From Chara braunii (lineage: Eukaryota > Streptophyta > Charophyceae > Charales > Characeae): a stretch of DNA of 21,587 bases. Every line of letters begins with the position of its first letter. The stretch's first letter is position 1. The notes below the pieces were generated by a model. The model had not been told where the DNA came from. It saw only the letters and a list, made by a program, of their open reading frames with translations, and searched no databases. Both the position numbers and the translations under genes were made by a program. Positions 1 through 9,024 of this stretch are shown here, piece after piece. The DNA lies in assembly GCA_003427395.1 (NCBI GenBank), contig BFEA01000182.1:2329602-2351188 (forward strand). Reading direction: 5' to 3'.

Positions 1-103
1 CCCTTGTCAGCTTCATCCATCCGCATCCTCCCATCCCCACCGCTATCACTGGCTGAAATCGGACCTCCCAAATGTACGGGCAGATGGCCCATATCTCAGA
101 CAG

Positions 104-108
<5 letters not shown>

Positions 109-188
<80 letters not shown>
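109..188. repeat. (GA)40 microsatellite
   Basis: Uninterrupted GA dinucleotide, 80 bp. It creates spurious open frames of alternating Arg and Glu on the plus strand. Confidence 0.98.
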
Positions 189-190
<2 letters not shown>

Positions 191-791
191 CACTTTCCTT
201 TACACTTCGCATTCACACAAACAGATTGCAAGTCACACTGGCGCTCAGTGCCCACTCAAAACTCAGAGATATGGAAGTCGGAAACACAGTTCAGATACTT
301 GCTCGCTTCAACAGGCTATGGCGCCTCAGCGTCTGTACAACTCTCTGTTCGTCACTATGCCCAACTCTGCCGTTCACACACACTCCACTCAGGATCACCC
401 TGGATGCGACACACTGTATCACACACACGTACGCACTACACTCGCCTACCACCTACGGCAGCTATGGCCACTCGACCCTGCTGGCTATGGCTACGCCACC
501 TCTACTCTGCCCACTTCGTCTTCGGGCGCTCTGCAGACCACCTCGCACAAGTCGCTCAAGCAGCGCTTCCGCATGGCTTACACAGGAATGAATGAATGGC
601 TGGGCGCTGCCTCTTGATTTATACTTCTGCAGCTCGTTGGTCTGCCTCTGTCCACCGGGCCCAAGGTGCACACAGTCCCTTATGGTACTTGCAGACTGGA
701 CTCAGTGAGACTGGGATTGGGTACCACTGACTCAGCACGGGTGGACTCCACCACTTGCCCACTTGCCTCTAGATCGTGGTGAGCAACATTG

Positions 792-838
792 AAAGGGCCA
801 CTTCCGGACCTTCCGGAAGTCTGTGGACTTGGCCCTTT
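792..838. repeat. Nested inverted repeat (hairpin)
   Basis: Outer arms are aaagggcca (792-800) and tggcccttt (830-838), a perfect 9-bp pair. Inside them are cttccgg (801-807) and ccggaag (813-819), a perfect 7-bp pair. The two nested pairs could form a branched hairpin in RNA or a small cruciform in DNA. It lies in the putative 3' LTR of element C; function unknown. Confidence 0.6.
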
Positions 839-1170
839 GACACTGTAGCAGCTACGACCTTGACCCTTCAGGACTTGTAGCAGCTATGGACTTGACCTTT
901 CGGAAGGGCTACAACTATGACTTCTAGAACTCGCTAAGACTTCTACCCGAGAGGTCTACAGATCGAACCCCTACAACGTACGGACCTACGACAGCCTACC
1001 AACTGCTGCGAACACACGGGTCACGGGTTTAACTCTCGGGGTCGACACAGGTATCGTACACAGGTAAGGTGAGAACTAGGGATCGAGCCCTGGGTCTGCA
1101 TCCGCTACCGCTAACAGGTGAATACCGTTTCACTCACGCCGGCCTAAATTCGAGGTCCTCCGACAATAAT

Positions 1171-2340
1171 TCAGTCTAAGATCGGACTTGTACTTTTTCT
1201 TTCTCTCTCGTAGGCTCTAACTACGTCGGGAGCTGTTTCTAGGAGTTCAGCTCTAGTAAACCAGCGTTCGTCCTCGGGTTCCTGATAAGCAAATCTGACT
1301 TTATACTGTTTATGTGGACGACCTCTACCTCCTGTTCTGAATACATCTTCACCTACAATGCCCTCAATGTCATACCTCCCATCCATGTCCGGAGGGATCA
1401 TGGATCTTCTTGATGGAAACTGTTGACTTGTGACACATGGCAACAACTTTGACGCATGCAACACAGGGTAGGTGTGGAGGTGTGCTGGGATCTCTATGGT
1501 ATAGGACGGCCCATCCTCTCCGCCCTTTACCTCTAGAACTGGCCACGGTCCCCTGAATGCTGGCAGTAACTTCTGCGAAATGTTTTCCTCAGGAGCAAAC
1601 TCTTTGGACTTGACCCAGACCAGGTCGCCTACTTGAAACTGTGACAGGCGACGGTGCCTATTAGCCTGTTCTATCATTCGGTGCTGGGCTTTCTTGAGGT
1701 TCTCAACATCGGTAGCTAACTCCTCCTCGTGCTGTATCACAAACTCCCTAGTACCAGGCGGTAGCCTATGAATCTGGTCCCGGTTAAGTCCTTCAAACGG
1801 TCTGTGCGGTCTAAAGGACTTACACAGTTCATTGGGAGTACGACAAGTGGCTAAGTGCACACTGTTGTTATACGCACTGGCTACATTGGGCAACATCTCA
1901 TCCCAGTTGACTTGATTGGGTCCAGTGTACATGCGCAGAACTTGCTGCAGGATCTTGTTCATCTGTTCGGTCTGACCGTTGGTCTCTGCATGACGGCCAG
2001 ACAACATTAACAACTTTGAACCATATACTTTCATTAACTCTTGCCAATTCTGACTTGTAAAGCGGGTGTCCCTATCACTGACTATGGATAATGGGATCCC
2101 GTGCTCTCTAACCCAAAAGTCAAAAAACTTCTGAATGACTAACTCTGTCCGGGCTTCTGCGGGTAAGGGAACAAAGACAACATATTTGCTAAATCTATCT
2201 ACCATTACCATGACTTGGCTCTTTCCATGTCTGCTTTTAACACTAGCATCCATGAAGTCGATGGAGACTGAATCTCCAGGCTGGTCAGGAACCGGCCCCC
2301 TTTGGCCTTCCAAACAAACAAGTGTCAGGATTGAGCCCTC
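1171..2340 (-). pseudogene. Ty3/gypsy integrase with chromodomain-like tail (element C), 5'-truncated
   Basis: This is the C-terminal part of a Pol polyprotein: integrase, which joins the cDNA ends to host DNA in the nucleus. The open frame is about 390 residues with no internal stop. The catalytic triad is visible: Asp in SIDFMD, Asp in VSDRDTRFTS, and Glu in NGQTEQ exactly 35 residues later (DD35E). A GPW/PVL..G region is followed near residues 325-390 by a chromodomain-like segment (YDIEGIVG through WFTRAELLETAP), as in chromoviruses. The zinc-binding HHCC domain is not in this frame: a DTC-like remnant lies in another frame just upstream (about 2300-2340), and the sequence then runs into an unrelated LTR at about 2368. 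No RT or RNase H remains. The catalytic core looks better preserved than that of element A. Confidence 0.88.
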
Positions 2341-2367
2341 AAGAAGGGGCCTTGCCATGATGTACAT

Positions 2368-3190
2368 GTTCTGGGCTAAGGCCCCAGCAAGCCTCGTGCC
2401 CGCCCTAAGTGAAGGCGGGCCAGCAAATCAACAAGAGCCCTCTGTGCAAACATTTCACGAAGTGGGGGTCCATACAGTTGCAGCACGCCAGTTGGTTGGA
2501 GTGCACCAAGTCTCGGAGCTCTGCAAATGCAGAGATCCCAGGGCCCCAGAATTGGTTAGGCCCTGGGCACATAAACGTGAGGCCGACAATGCATGCTGGA
2601 TATAGAGGCCGAAAATGCCAATGGGAAACCAGTCCACTATCTGAATCTGGCCGCAGGCCTTGATGAAAGAGGCGCAACTGCATCTCCTGGGCCCCAACTG
2701 CATTGGGCCTGGGTACAGGTACTGGGGCCCAGGCGCAGGCTCAAGGGAGGCCGCCCACACGCAACACTGGCATATAGGCAGGGAGGGCGAGTGGGCAGGG
2801 ATCTTGGCCAATGCAGGCATTGCGGGCACACTGCTGCATTGTAGCGCTGCACTTGCGCTGCGGCTGAGGGAGACAGGCTAGCGCTAAGCGGCAGGGCGCT
2901 GCCTGGGCGCAGGGCGCTGGTGGCCATAGCCGGGCTGCCTGAAGGGCGCAGAGAAGGTGAAGGGCGAAGGTGGTTCTTCGGAGGTGAAGGGTGCTGTGTG
3001 GGATAACAAGGGAGAGTGAGGGAGAAGAGAGAGACGTGCCTGGTGGAGAGGAGGTCGGCATTGGTGTTGACATCATCACTCGCTGGTCGTCAAGTTGTCT
3101 GGTTGCTTTCATGCTGTAGTTGTAGTGATAGGCTGTAGAGTAGGTAGGGCGCCTGGCGCCATTCAAGAGAGAGAGNTACATTGGGTTATG
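2368..3190 (+). mobile_element. Diverged LTR related to the element A LTR, plus orientation
   Basis: Colinear matches to the reverse complement of the element A LTR and to the LTR at 20988 are visible. They include ccgccctaagtgaaggc (near 2402), blocks of gggccc/ggcctggg, a gcatataggcaggga block, agagacgtgcctggtg and ggcattgg (near 3030-3060), gttgacatcatca (near 3066), and the short palindrome ggcgcctggcgcc at 3148-3160. The left edge is set where integrase similarity stops. The right edge is uncertain and weak similarity may continue past 3200. There is no internal retrotransposon sequence on either side in this orientation, so it is a solo or fragmentary LTR. One ambiguous base (N) lies at 3176. 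Confidence 0.6.
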
Positions 3191-3377
3191 CTGTTGGTGT
3201 TGCCCGATTGGGCTTGGACATTGACTCACGATTCTTCTGTATCATTCTCAAATGGATGGTTACTCGGTTCCATTGTGCTATCTGCTCTTGCTTTGACTAC
3301 TTGGACTTCAGTGTGATTTTGCAATCTGGATTTCTGTGCTTCGTCCACATTCATGTTCCTTGCACAAGTGCCCTGGC

Positions 3378-3450
3378 GGGCCACACACACACTCAGACTG
3401 ACAAGCACTCAGGCAGGCACATGAACCAGCAAGCACGCACACACATACAG
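3378..3450. repeat. CA-rich low-complexity tract
   Basis: Interrupted CACACA and CAGACA/CAGGCA runs on the plus strand, low complexity throughout. Confidence 0.8.
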
Positions 3451-3652
3451 ACTTAGAAAACTCAGCAGAACGCGGAAATCTCAGCACGACATTCATTCCA
3501 GCAGCAAAACTCAGAAATCAGCAGTGTTCTCAGTCTGTGTTTTGGCGTGTCATTACAGCTCTGAGATGTTGTTGAATTGAGGGCTCATTGCGCAGGAGTA
3601 CCGACTGCATGATCACATCAGGACTCGAACTCGTGCTCTTTGAAACAATGGT

Positions 3653-3686
3653 GCAATTGAAGGGCCGGTTAACGCCCTTGAATTGC
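3653..3686. repeat. Inverted repeat, 13-bp arms
   Basis: Arms gcaattgaagggc (3653-3665) and gcccttgaattgc (3674-3686) pair with one mismatch around the 8-nt spacer cggttaac. No adjacent gene or T-run marks it as a terminator. Confidence 0.65.
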
Positions 3687-4060
3687 AATATCACTTCATA
3701 TGTGAATTGATGGTGTAAATTTGTGAGGGTGTCAAGTCCTTCGACTGCGATTTCTTCGCTGCTGTGTTTTGCTTACTGATCTCAGGAACTCGAACTTTTG
3801 TTGTATGGCACATCTCCTCTGTGGGCCACACCTATATCAGATCTGATTGATATTGAAGCACTGGAGCGACGGTTTCATGCGGGAGTTCATGTTGACACAA
3901 TCCTCTTGTGCCCAGCTCCAGAAATAACCCACAGGAACAGCGGGAACAGCGGGAAGCTCATAGTCCATAAGTCGGGTAAGCGGGAATTGGTTCCAACTTC
4001 CAACCTGACTTGAGTGCCAATTCTCTTCTCTATGAGTGAGGCCACAAAAGAATCCACCCC

Positions 4061-4062
<2 letters not shown>

Positions 4063-4090
<28 letters not shown>
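4063..4090. repeat. (TG)14 microsatellite
   Basis: Perfect TG dinucleotide run followed by tatcg. Confidence 0.97.
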
Positions 4091-4093
<3 letters not shown>

Positions 4094-4225
4094 CGTAAAT
4101 CATTCCCCATGGCGTACTCGCCATGCAACCCACTATCACAGTGGTACACCAGGCCCTGGTCATGTCCAAACTAGCACTCTCTGGTCCCTGCGGCTTACCA
4201 TGACCAGCTTTCCAGAGTCCCACAT

Positions 4226-4393
4226 AGGATGGAGGGCATGGGAGGCGGGAGGGCAGACAATATGCAAATAGACCAAACAGCCTAACCAAAAAAAACAAAG
4301 TCCCAAAAAGATACCAAGGCCAGGAGGAAAACAATAGGCTGGAGGGCATGGGGGAGGCGGGCAGGCAGACAACATACAAGCACACCAGACAGG
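4226..4393. repeat. Tandem repeat, about 110-bp unit, broken by element A
   Basis: Unit 1 starts near 4226 (aggatggagggcatggg) and unit 2 near 4336 (aggctggagggcatggg). Both continue with a ggaggcggg...ggcagacaa block. Unit 1 goes on into an A-rich stretch (4276-4320). Unit 2 is interrupted at 4393 by the LTR of element A, and a similar A-rich stretch (aaaccagaaaaaaatacaaatccc) reappears at 13106 just beyond the other LTR. Element A therefore seems to have landed inside the second unit. Confidence 0.65.
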
Positions 4394-5312
4394 TGAACTT
4401 CGAAATCAAACAGCATCATACACATGAGACCAGATAGTCGTGACCTCGAACCAAAAGCAGAATTGCATCACGAGTTTCACCAAATAAGAACACAGCAGAA
4501 GCTCATAATTGACCATGCTGGAAAAGTCTCATCATCATCAACGAAGAACCAATGTCGATATCCTATCTGGCGCTCGGCGCCCAGACTACGAATGGCAGAT
4601 CCTATATAGCCTAGACTACAATGCGGCTGATGACGTCAACAGCTCCCCGAAGTACCAGCAGATCGCGGACAATGCCGCATGCTTCAAGCACCAGGTATGT
4701 CTCTCGTATCACTCACAACCTCACTCCCCAACTCACAGATGCCACATGCACCCAAGGACCACCATGCGCCCCATCCAGCATACAGCAGTGGAGCTCGGTT
4801 ATGGCTGCCTGCTCCTTCCAGCTCGCCCGTGAGCGCATGAGCCTGGCAGGCGATAGCGCAGCAGCGCTTGCGCACAAAGCAGCCAGTGCCCAAATGTCCC
4901 CAACGTGGGCTGGCCCTTTCCTATATGGAAGTGGCCAGCCTGCGTGCTTGCACCCTAGCTGCGCTGGGCCCTTGCCCAGAAGCTTCCGGAAGGCCCTGGG
5001 AGGCTGAGCCTCAGACCAAATGAATCGGGCCCAGGGCCACCGACGGTTACCCGTGTCCAATTGCCCACAGTCTGAGTTGGGCCTATGCCGCGTATCTCGC
5101 CCAGGGCCTGACTCAGATACATTTGATAAACGGAGACCAGGGTCTGGGCGCTTTCAACCAACTGCCGCTGCGCAACTGCCTGAATTTTGCCCCAGTTGCG
5201 AAGTAGTCCAAAATAGGCCTCCTATCATCTGTCGGGCCTGCCTTCACTTAGGGCGGCTGACGTTGTTGCGAATAGGGGCCAAGTAGGGCTTATTGAGGCC
5301 TTGTGCCTCACA
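4394..5312 (-). repeat. Element A 3' LTR
   Basis: Direct repeat of 12207-13100. On the minus strand it begins TGTGAGGCACAAGG directly after the PPT, the expected LTR start. A TATATAG box (minus sense) lies at 4602-4608, followed 20-40 nt downstream by the small palindrome ggcgctcggcgcc (4569-4581). The outer edge starts TGAACTTC and lacks 21 bp that the 5' LTR carries at its PBS-side end (12186-12206), so the terminus is shortened. Confidence 0.92.
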
Positions 5313-5322
5313 TTTCCTCCTC
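5313..5322 (-). promoter_or_regulatory. Polypurine tract of element A
   Basis: The minus strand reads GAGGAGGAAA immediately before the TGTGAGG that opens the 3' LTR. This is the primer site for plus-strand DNA synthesis, located 26 bp downstream of the integrase stop. Position and purine content match the usual arrangement. Confidence 0.85.
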
Positions 5323-5348
5323 GATACTTCGCTAGTCCTCTGAGAAGT

Positions 5349-6920
5349 TCAGTCTTTGATAATCTGGCGCTTTCCTTTCTGTAGAGACTTCTCATAATGG
5401 GCGACAACCTGTGGAGCGGTCTGCATCAGTTCCTCCCTGGTAAACCAGCGGTCCTCCTTTGGATCAGTGTGATGTCTGAACCGAACCCTGTACTGCAGCT
5501 TCAGTTTTGGAGGACGTCCCCTGCCTGTCGGTCTTGGAACTGGCATTTCCCAATGGTCAACAATGTCATCGATGTCGACCTCTCCATCCATGGTTGGGGG
5601 CAGCATCGAGCGACGAGAGGGAAACTGATCTGTTTCTTCAAAAAGTGCAAGCTTAGAAGCATGGAAAATCGGGTAAGTGCGTAGGTGACGAGGGATGCGA
5701 ATAACATAAGAAGGGCCATCGGGTTCATCCCCAACAACATCTAGAATCTCCCATGGCCCAAAGTACTGCGGCATGAGCTTGCGGGAGATCCCGTGCTCCT
5801 GTCCCAGTTCTGAGGACTTGACCCAGACTCTCTCTCCTACCTGAAATGTGGATGTGCGGCGGTGTTTGTTCTCATACTCTATCATCGCCGCTTGTGCCTT
5901 GTGCATCTGTTCAACAGCCTGCTGCATCAGCTGCTCAAATCGATAAGCAAACTCTAAGGTCCCTGGTGCAGTAGAGTGCTGGTTCTCAGGTAGTAAGAAA
6001 TGCAAGGGCAGTCTAGGCTTAAAGGTTAATAGCAGAATATTCGGGCTCACGCCCGTTGCGCTGTGCACCGCGTTGTTGTACAGGCTGGCGATGAGAGCAA
6101 GTTTCTCATCCCAGTCTACCTGAATTGGCTCGATGTAATGCCTCAGCAGGTGTTGTACAGCGCGGTTCAATTGTTTTGCTTGCCTATTCGCCTCAGGATG
6201 GTTTCCTGATGTCATCTGCAGCTGCGTTCCCTGTTCTGCAGCTGCGGCTTTCCACAGCTGACTTGTGAACCGCACATCACGGTCACTGACTGTAGATTTT
6301 GGCAGTCCAAAATCTCTGACCCAGTTCTCTTTGAACAACTTAATTACGTATTCGGTCTTAGCTGTTGCAGGCATTGCGACTAACCTAGCGTACTTACTAA
6401 ATCTATCCACAATGACATAGACGTAGCACATTCCACTCTTGTTGGTGACCAACGTATCCATGAAATCCATGGACAGGCTCTCACCAGGCCTTTCCGGAAT
6501 TGGAAGGGGCTTCAAAAGCCCAAGAGGAGCCTGTGTACGTGGCTTGTCCCTCTGACAGACCTGACAAGTTTCCATGTACAGCTTCGCGTCTCTCATCATC
6601 GTGGGCCACTAGAACCGCTGCAACAAATTGGTTGTAGTCTTCTTGAAATCAAAATGGTCGGTGGCGTCATGACACTCTCCTAAAAATAAACTGCGCAAAG
6701 ACTCTGTATTCGGTACATACAAACGTTTATTCCCAGCCTTCTCAAGGAACAGCAAGCCGTTGACCAACTCAAACTTAGCAGAAGTCACTTTGTCCTTCGC
6801 CTCGAGTCTACGAATGATCTCAGACATAAACGGATCCTCGCGATAGGCTTCCACCATAGAATGAGTAACATCGTCCGCAAGCCCAAACTCAGTACCGGAG
6901 AAGTCAGGCATACGTGACAA
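5349..6920 (-). pseudogene. Element A integrase with chromodomain-like tail, inactivated
   Basis: 6920-6609 holds the RNase H-integrase linker and the first half of the zinc-binding domain (His pair in CHDATDHFD). A TAG stop just after LLQRF separates it from the second half (CQVCQRDK) in the 5349-6599 frame. The core has Asp in SMDFMD and Asp in VSDRDVRFTS, but the position exactly 35 residues later is Lys (AAA, 6174-6176, in RQAKQLNR) where the family has Glu, so catalysis should be abolished. The C-terminal segment (VDIDDIV through WFTREELMQTAP) is chromodomain-like and similar to that of element C. The stop codon lies 26 bp before the PPT. Confidence 0.93.
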
Positions 6921-8305
6921 GGCATCAACAACTTTGTTTTACTCCCCCTTCAGGTACTGGATTCGAAGTCATACTGTTCAATGACTTCGATCCAGCGCTT
7001 CAAGGCATCAGAGAGCACAGGCTGAGTTCTCATCCACTTCAGGATCTGATGATCACTCCTGACGATGAAGAACCTCCCAAGGAGATAATGTCTCCAATGG
7101 GTCATTGCCTTGTAAATCACGTAGAGTTCCTCATAGGTGGACTTAGCCAACTTCTAAGAGGGCATCTTTTTGGACATGTACTCAATAGGCCTCAACTTTG
7201 GCCCCTCCTGCTGCGCGGGCACGACGCCTATGCCATATTGGCTAGCATCCGTGGTAACTATTAACGACTTGTTAGGATCAGGAAGTTTCAAGACCTCATG
7301 ATGCGTCAACGCATGCTTCAGATGTCTGAAAGCAGCCTCGCACCTGTCTGTCCACTCCCATGGGGTGTCAAGGCGGGTAAGGTCCATCAAAGGGGCGGCA
7401 ACTATGCTATAGTTCTTCACAAAATTGCGATCGTAGTCGGTCATCCCTAAGAAGGACCTCATCTCAGTCACAGACTGAGGACGCGGCCAGTCACGAATGT
7501 TGGCCACCTTCGCGTCATCGGGCTTCAATCCCTCCACGAAAATCTCATGACCCAAGTACAAGATACGGGTGCGGCCAAACTCGCACTTCTCACCGTTGAT
7601 CTTGAACTTATGCTGTCGAAGGAGACTAAGGACTTTGTCCAGATGAGCTACGTGCTCCTCGACAGTCCTACTAAAGAAAGTACGTCATCGAGGTACATGA
7701 TGACAAACTTGTCCAAGTAGTTATGAAAGATCCGGTTCATAGCGTGCTGAAAGGTGCCAGGAGCACTGCAAAGGCCGAAAGGCGTCACCACAAACTCGTA
7801 CAGACCGTACCTGGTTTGAAAAGCGGTTGTGCTAATCCTCGGGCCGTATTGCAATTTGATGGTATCCGAACGTCAGATCTATCTTACTGAAGTATCGACA
7901 CCCTTGCACTCTATCGAGCAAATTGTCGATGCGCGGTAGGGGCTCTCGATTCTTGATAGTGATGGCATTGAGGCCCCTATAGTCAATGCACATCCTCAGA
8001 GTTCCCCCCTTCTTCGGCACAAATAAGACTGGAGATCCGTAAGGGGAGACACTCGGCTGGATCCAACCCTTCTCTATGAGTCCCTTGAGTTGTCGGTGTA
8101 GCTCGTCAAGCTCGCCTGGGGACATCCGATAGATCCTACCCTTCGGGATACTAGACCTTGGGATAATCTCTATCACGTGGACGACCTCCCTCTCGACAAC
8201 CCCTGTCGGCTCTTCAAATAGATCAGGGTACTTAGCAACTACTCCCTCTATCTCCGGCGGCATTTTCACCAGCTCGCCTGCTGCAGAGACATAAACTAGA
8301 TACAC
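6921..8305 (-). pseudogene. Element A reverse transcriptase-RNase H, broken
   Basis: RT copies the element's RNA into DNA and RNase H degrades the RNA strand. From the start: the linker ending [22 protein letters not shown], the [10 protein letters not shown] motif, and motif [12 protein letters not shown] with its Asp (frame ending 7832). A stop (TAG where the family often has Gln) plus a 1-nt shift follow. Then [21 protein letters not shown] and the catalytic YLDD (7684-7695) appear. A further frameshift follows YLDDVL at about 7680; the next frame runs through LYLGHEIF to RNase H with TTDASQYGIG, TYEELY and VRSDHQIL (the acidic residues are present). In-frame stops lie after KKMPS (about 7152) and in the linker before VVDALSRMP (about 6922), with a 1-nt loss near 6962. 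At least five lesions make it non-functional. Confidence 0.93.
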
Positions 8306-8973
8306 ACCGCCCTCCGGATTTTTTGCTTATAAAAGTTATAAAACGGGGCAGCACACATGCATCCGTAGGACTCGACCAGACTACTAGCCTTAAACTTACG
8401 TAATTTGGCGGTCCTCCCACCTGGCAAAATGTGTTTAACCACTTTTCGGTCCCAATCAAACTGGGGTTGTGCCACAAAGAGGTTGTACATACCTAACAAG
8501 ATATCCATAGGGAGATCATCGCCCACTAGGAACGAGACGCGATGTCTCAGTTCCCCTCCCTCGTACGAGAAACAACACTCCACATCCTGGAGGTAGTCAT
8601 TAACTACCATGCGCTGTTTGTTGGCACAGGTTGACTCCACAGGTCGACTCAGGCGCTGCACTTGCCCCTGTAAGCGCAGCCTCTCAACGCACGCTCGATT
8701 AATGAAGTTCCTAGTCGAGCAAGTGTCATAATAGGCCCCGGCCCCGCGGCCGCCAACGACCACCTCGCTGACGAACATCTCACCCTTAGGGGCTTTTGCC
8801 AATGCCGTCCAAGAAGCTTTTGGGTCTGATCTAGACCACTCCTCCTCTAGCTCCTCTAAGGATTCAAACACATTCATCGACCAGAGGCTCGATGGGTCTG
8901 AACGTGTTTGCGGGACAACGATGGAGTAAGTAGCTTGGCCCATCTCTCGAGATGGTGAGGGTGTGTCCACCAC
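8296..8973 (-). pseudogene. Element A aspartic protease region
   Basis: Retropepsin-type domain that would process Gag-Pol. The active-site loop reads YYDTCSTRNFI where the family has Asp-Thr/Ser-Gly; the Gly is Cys here (a one-base change), which should impair the fold. The second conserved motif reads DILLGMYN where ILGMDW is usual. The frame is -1 relative to gag and is entered across the putative frameshift signal at 8983-9024; in that frame the sequence is open from the signal into this region, so pol probably has no start codon of its own. The frame ends at 8296 while RT similarity resumes in another frame at 8305, one more lesion. Confidence 0.85.
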
Positions 8974-8982
8974 CTCGACCCT

Positions 8983-9024
8983 AGCAGGAACAACTACTAT
9001 TCCTACTGGCCCGACGTGTTTCCC
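8983..9024 (-). promoter_or_regulatory. Putative programmed -1 frameshift signal, element A gag/pol
   Basis: Minus-strand sequence. The gag reading frame contains G_GGA_AAC (9018-9024), a canonical X_XXY_YYZ slippery heptamer. A 10-nt spacer follows, then a hairpin (8983-9007) with arms AGTAGGAATAG and TTGTTCCTGCT and a 3-nt loop: 11 pairs including three G-U. The gag stops TAG (9003-9005) and TAG (8997-8999) are inside the stem. Slipping back one base gives the frame that is open into protease. The same arrangement occurs in element B at 16273-16315. The structure and function are inferred, not tested. Confidence 0.7.

Larger units (their letters stand above)
1..1170 (-). other. Possible 3' LTR/3' end of element C, no gene
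   Basis: No convincing gene is visible; the plus-strand ORFs at the left are (GA)n translated as Arg-Glu repeats. The stretch lies directly downstream (minus sense) of the element C integrase, where a 3' LTR would be expected. On the minus strand a TATAAAT box lies at 617-623 and a long (TC)n run follows about 430 bp further on, which would fit an LTR promoter and R/U5. No second LTR copy, clear polypurine tract or TG/CA ends could be found, so the LTR reading is inference. An imperfect direct repeat (tgtagcagcta followed by a gacttgacc-like block) occurs near 844-870 and 876-901. Confidence 0.3.
3200..4225. other. Gene-free interval with simple repeats
   Basis: No ORF here shows a recognisable domain. 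The interval holds a CA-rich tract (about 3378-3450), a hairpin (3653-3686) and a TG microsatellite (4063-4090). The first part may be the diverged end of the preceding LTR. I see no promoter, tRNA or coding signal that I can support. Confidence 0.6.

Noticed and set aside
4-617. Plus-strand ORFs of 195 and 181 codons at the left end
   Set aside because: They are open only because the (GA)40 run has no stops; the rest shows no domain and is low complexity.
4621-5060. ORFs of 115-128 codons on both strands in the 4.4-5.3 kb region and repeated near 12.4-12.9 kb
   Set aside because: They lie inside the LTRs of element A; similarity between the two places is from the LTR duplication, not a gene family.
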